From Gammaproteobacteria bacterium (GTDB lineage: Bacteria; Pseudomonadota; Gammaproteobacteria; Enterobacterales; Kangiellaceae), in assembly GCA_013372875.1 (NCBI GenBank), contig JABXIW010000169.1, positions 1 to 7,076 on the forward strand: a stretch of 7,076 nt of DNA, read 5' to 3'. This document shows positions 5,260 through 7,076 of this stretch, in pieces. The position numbers were made by a program, and so were the translations under genes. Positions within the stretch are counted from its first letter, which is position 1, and each line of letters begins with the position of its first letter. Under the pieces are notes generated by a model. That model was given only the letters and a program-made list of their open reading frames with translations, ran no database searches and was not told the DNA's origin.

Positions 5260-5536
5260 CCGGTGACATGTTACGCCCTAGGACAGCGGCAATAACAATA
5301 TGGTCCGGTTTCCTGATGTAATAGATGACATGATGCTTTAACGGAAAGCGGCAGTAACCAGTTCCAAGTTCCGGCATGTCAATGCCAATCAACTCATTGC
5401 TAGCTAACAACGCCATTGATTGCTTAAGCTCTCCAAAATAATTGGTCCACTGTGCGCCTCCCCAGTTTTCAAGCGTATAACGGCGAATGTCGATTAGGTC
5501 CGTTTGGGCTGCGGGAGAAAGTTTGTATCGTGTCAT
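5234..5536 (-). CDS. parE: ParE/RelE-superfamily toxin
   Basis: The 100-residue product has the ParE layout. It opens YKLSPAAQTDLIDIRRYTLENWG, shown here as YKLSPAAQ, then DLIDIRRYT, then ENWG. A mid-protein helix KQSMALLA follows, then LGTGYCRFPLKHHVIYYI split over the two central strands, and a C-terminal IVIAAVLGRNM strand. ParE-branch toxins act on DNA gyrase, while RelE-branch toxins cut mRNA on the ribosome. The sequence looks closer to ParE, but the target is inferred. The ATG overlaps the antitoxin stop by one base (TAATG) with no strong ribosome site, so the toxin is translated by coupling to its antitoxin. The 3' end runs 26 bp into the convergent resolvase gene. The protein is full length and looks intact. 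Confidence 0.88.
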   Translation of the reverse strand: MTRYKLSPAAQTDLIDIRRYTLENWGGAQWTNYFGELKQSMALLASNELIGIDMPELGTGYCRFPLKHHVIYYIRKPDHIVIAAVLGRNMSPAKHFQRQL

Positions 5537-5796
5537 TAGTCAAACTTGCCTGAATCTAATTCGTTCATGAAGGTCTCACCATCCACCAAATCTTCATTCA
5601 CGATGTCTCGTTCCGCTTGCTCAAAACGTGATTTCACCATCGCCATCTTCAAGGCTTCTAGTTCCTCGTATTCTTCACATGACATGACAACTGCTACAGG
5701 GGAACCATTCTTGCTGATTTGTACTGGCTCTCGCTGTACTTTCATCAGTAAGTCACCAAATTTAGTTTTTGCTGTGTTTGCGGTTAATGATTGCAT
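5536..5796 (-). CDS. phd: Phd/YefM-family antitoxin
   Basis: This 86-residue antitoxin is upstream of its toxin, the usual order. The N-terminal half (about 1-50) is the Phd/YefM DNA-binding dimer fold. It shows TANTAKTKFGDLLMKV, the beta strand PVQISKNGSPVAVVMS, and EEYEELEAL. The acidic C-terminal part (about 55-86) is likely disordered until it wraps the toxin. Antitoxins of this family neutralise toxin by direct binding and repress their own operon, and cell proteases degrade them if the plasmid is lost. ATG 5796 has AGGAG with a 6-nt spacer. Phd/YefM antitoxins commonly pair with ParE, RelE or Doc toxins, and here the partner is ParE-like. Confidence 0.9.
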   Translation of the reverse strand: MQSLTANTAKTKFGDLLMKVQREPVQISKNGSPVAVVMSCEEYEELEALKMAMVKSRFEQAERDIVNEDLVDGETFMNELDSGKFD

Positions 5797-5816
5797 TGTG
5801 TGCTCCTTTTTTGTTC

Positions 5817-5848
5817 ATTATAAACGAATCGTTCGATTCATACGAATC
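5817..5848 (-). promoter_or_regulatory. Toxin-antitoxin promoter and operator
   Basis: On the minus strand a perfect -10 TATAAT (5822-5817) lies about 20 bp before the antitoxin start. Just upstream is the palindrome GAATCGTTCGATTC (5826-5839). A further GAATC follows at 5844-5848, so alternating half sites GAATC, GATTC, GAATC begin every 9 bp (5826, 5835, 5844). The palindrome sits between the -10 and any -35 (the best, TTCGTA, is weak). It is the likely site where Phd, alone or with toxin, represses the operon. Confidence 0.72.
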
Positions 5849-6005
5849 ATTTGAAGCGAATGAAATGGAACACTGTTCAGAAAGGTGTACTTTAAGGACA
5901 CTTCAGCGTGAGCCAGTTAAAAGCGTTCAAAATCTCCAGTTGATTAATAGTGAACATGACCATTATAGTTATTGTAACTAAATGAACACTTTTAAGGTTT
6001 CCTTC
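5849..6005. promoter_or_regulatory. Divergent control region and candidate res site of resolvase 2
   Basis: This gap lies between the divergent antitoxin and resolvase 2 genes, where resolvase crossover sites usually lie. It has the dyad GAACACTGTTC (5868-5878) and repeated TGAACA motifs (reverse at 5874-5879, direct at 5951-5956 and 5983-5988). A likely promoter is TTGATT (5940-5945) and TATAGT (5964-5969), spaced 18 bp. The palindrome TAGTTATTGTAACTA (5966-5980) covers the -10 end and start point. A res site is inferred. No known res consensus was matched. Confidence 0.45.
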
Positions 6006-6545
6006 ATGCTCATTGGCTATGCGCGGGTCAGCTCCAGCGATCAGTCTCTCGATCTCCAAGTCGAACAGCTGACATTACTCGGCTGTGAAAAAATTTTCCA
6101 AGAAAACGCGAGCGGAAAAAGTGCGGCGCGTGATCAACTCAATGCCATGATCGAATTCTCTCGTGAAGGCGACACCATTCACGTTATGAAAGTGGACCGT
6201 TTGGCGCGTAATACTATCGACGCGTTACAAATCGCTGACAGTCTTGCCCAAAAAGGGGCGGGTTTGGTATTTCATGACTTAGGTAACGTGGATATCAATA
6301 GCGATGTTGGCCGAGTAATTTACACCACGATATCGGCGTTCGCCGAGATGGAAAGAAAACGCATCTTACAGCGCTGTAATGAGGGTAGGGAAAGAGCGAG
6401 AGCTGAAGGGAGGCACCTCGGCCGATTTCCTGATAAGACCTTACATTCGCGCATACAAGAGCTTGCAGGGCAAGGAATGAACAAGCATGCTATCAGCAAA
6501 GAGCTTGGGTGCAGTCGGACGACGGTTTATAAGGTGTTGGAGTAG
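6006..6545 (+). CDS. Serine recombinase (Tn3/Pin-type resolvase) 2
   Basis: From ATG 6006 the product is 179 residues, close to the 180-185 of Tn3-type resolvases. It begins MLIGYARVSSSDQSLDLQ, with catalytic Ser at position 9 and R7. It carries DRLARNT (R65, R68) and AEMERKRI (E116, R118) at the start of the dimer helix. The linker GRHLGR (135-140) leads into a C-terminal helix-turn-helix (about 155-178). An in-frame ATG at 5982 would add eight residues, but it has no ribosome site and would lie only about 6 nt after the likely transcription start. ATG 6006 has AAGG 8 nt upstream and gives the standard N-terminus. Sequence differs clearly from resolvase 1, so it is not a recent duplicate. 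Likely role: multimer or cointegrate resolution. A clear terminator follows. Confidence 0.9.
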   Translation: MLIGYARVSSSDQSLDLQVEQLTLLGCEKIFQENASGKSAARDQLNAMIEFSREGDTIHVMKVDRLARNTIDALQIADSLAQKGAGLVFHDLGNVDINSDVGRVIYTTISAFAEMERKRILQRCNEGRERARAEGRHLGRFPDKTLHSRIQELAGQGMNKHAISKELGCSRTTVYKVLE

Positions 6546-6570
6546 AATAGTGAATAGTTATCAATTAATT

Positions 6571-6595
6571 AGAGAGGTGTTGTATCCACCTCTCT
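6571..6595 (+). terminator. Intrinsic terminator of resolvase 2
   Basis: A perfect 9-bp stem AGAGAGGTG/CACCTCTCT with a 7-nt loop is followed by TTTGTT, 25 bp after the resolvase stop codon. Confidence 0.9.
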
Positions 6596-6606
6596 TTGTT
6601 AGCCTT

Positions 6607-6738
6607 CTATTTATCACATAATATCATATGGATAATTGCTTTGAAGCTAAGTGATAGCCCTATCTTCACAAAGTCCCAAGGCTTCAAATTCCTAACCCTT
6701 ACAACTAATGCTTTTACTAGCTCTGTAATTTTGAGCAT
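6607..6738 (-). CDS. Possible 43-residue small protein
   Basis: A minus-strand ORF begins MLKITELVKALVVRVRNL and ends IIHMILCDK. It is basic and amphipathic, with a hydrophobic second half. AGGG precedes the ATG by 6 nt, a usable ribosome site. No promoter was clear, no family is recognised, and a chance ORF of this size in AT-rich DNA is possible. It could also be the remnant of a longer gene. The stop codon lies just before the bidirectional stem of the resolvase terminator. Confidence 0.25.
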   Translation of the reverse strand: MLKITELVKALVVRVRNLKPWDFVKIGLSLSFKAIIHMILCDK

Positions 6739-6850
6739 CACGAACCCTTATCTTCACTCTACAGCGAAGAAAATCCGAATTTTATATAAAGTGATTAGAT
6801 TTTTTGCTAGGCTTTGGTTGCTTATATCAAAGTGTCTAGTCGGAATCTAA

Positions 6851-6913
6851 CCTGTCTAGTGCACAGGAGAACCCTGAGCAGAGATGTTTGGGGTTTTCTT
6901 TTATCGTTTTTTC
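6851..6913 (+). terminator. Tandem hairpins followed by T-runs
   Basis: The first hairpin is CCTGT-ctagtgc-ACAGG (6851-6867). The second pairs AGAACCC (about 6868-6874) with GGGGTTTTCT (6890-6899), with a gap. T-rich tracts follow (to about 6913). It looks like the 3' end of a transcript on the plus strand, yet no gene precedes it closely, so it may end a noncoding RNA or be a remnant. Confidence 0.45.
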
Positions 6914-7076
6914 ATGTTGTCACCACTCGTTTGCACTTTACTATTGCCGTATCAAGGAAGATTACGAGTTATAAAACTTAGCATTTTCCTCTAGATAAAT
7001 TTATATTTTTGCTAGGAAAGCTTTCATCCCTCCCTTTGAATCGCACAATAACACAGCCAGCTAAAAATAGCCCTGA

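Larger units (their letters stand above)
6596..7076. other. Mostly noncoding right end
   Basis: AT-rich DNA without a convincing large gene. It holds one possible small minus-strand ORF (6607-6738), a GATAG-CC-CTATC dyad (6653-6664), repeated TGTCTAGT (6833-6840 and 6853-6860), tandem hairpins before T-runs (6851-6913), a TTTTTGCTAGG direct repeat (6801-6811 and 7006-7016), and a GCTA-AAAA-TAGC hairpin (7060-7071). It may be a remnant of a mobile element, but no transposase or terminal repeat was identified. Confidence 0.55.

Noticed and set aside
5546..5854. Plus-strand 102-residue open frame opposite the antitoxin
   Set aside because: It is the antisense shadow of the Phd-type antitoxin gene, and its Ser/Phe-rich content is typical of such shadows.
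5769..5981. Plus-strand open frame over the antitoxin promoter
   Set aside because: It runs across the operator and the divergent promoter region, has no ribosome site, and overlaps a well-supported minus-strand gene.
5982..6005. Upstream ATG for resolvase 2
   Set aside because: It has no ribosome site, lies almost on the predicted transcription start, and adds residues before the standard resolvase N-terminus.
6596..6850. Plus-strand 84-residue open frame right of the terminator
   Set aside because: It begins inside the tail of the resolvase terminator at a non-ATG codon, has no ribosome site, and its composition is that of translated AT-rich noncoding DNA.

Overview
The window looks like part or all of a small Vibrionaceae-type plasmid. 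The evidence is a RepB/Rep_3-family initiator gene, a well-formed iteron origin just downstream of it, two small serine recombinases, and a ParE/Phd toxin-antitoxin pair. Base composition and gene style fit a marine gammaproteobacterium such as Vibrio or Photobacterium. That assignment is inference, because no chromosomal marker is present. No conjugation relaxase, insertion-sequence transposase, tRNA, rRNA or CRISPR array was found.

Left block (34-2010, minus strand): three overlapping genes read leftward. First is a P-loop ATPase with a C-terminal membrane segment. Next is an exported helical protein that I do not recognise, which very probably starts at a GTG at 1298. Last is a YdjM-family (DUF457-type) membrane metal-dependent hydrolase. 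The overlaps are 11 bp and 4 bp (ATGA), so this is a translationally coupled envelope operon. It is more GC-rich than the rest of the window and its role is unknown. It is the best candidate here for an undescribed system.

Intergenic block (2011-2952): 942 bp without a convincing gene. It holds a G8AG6 run and several dyad symmetries, and ends in an iteron-bearing operator in front of the rep gene.

Replication block (2953-4568): the rep gene is followed by inverted iterons, then seven direct iterons on a strict 21/22-bp pitch (4218-4363), an AT-rich stretch, and a perfect DnaA box (4471-4479). Four of the seven iterons carry a Dam site (GATC). An inverted iteron pair with the same 17-bp spacer occurs both in the rep promoter and downstream of rep, which suggests one protein controls both gene expression and origin activity.

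Maintenance block (4636-6545): resolvase 1 (plus strand) converges on and overlaps the toxin gene of a ParE/Phd pair (minus strand). Resolvase 2 (plus strand) is divergent from the antitoxin. These probably provide multimer resolution and addiction. Resolvase 2 ends at a clear intrinsic terminator (6571-6595).

Right end (6596-7076): mostly noncoding. It has one possible 43-residue minus-strand ORF, tandem hairpins followed by T-runs, and short direct repeats. If the two window ends are joined they form a perfect 10-bp palindrome, compatible with, but not proof of, a complete circular replicon.
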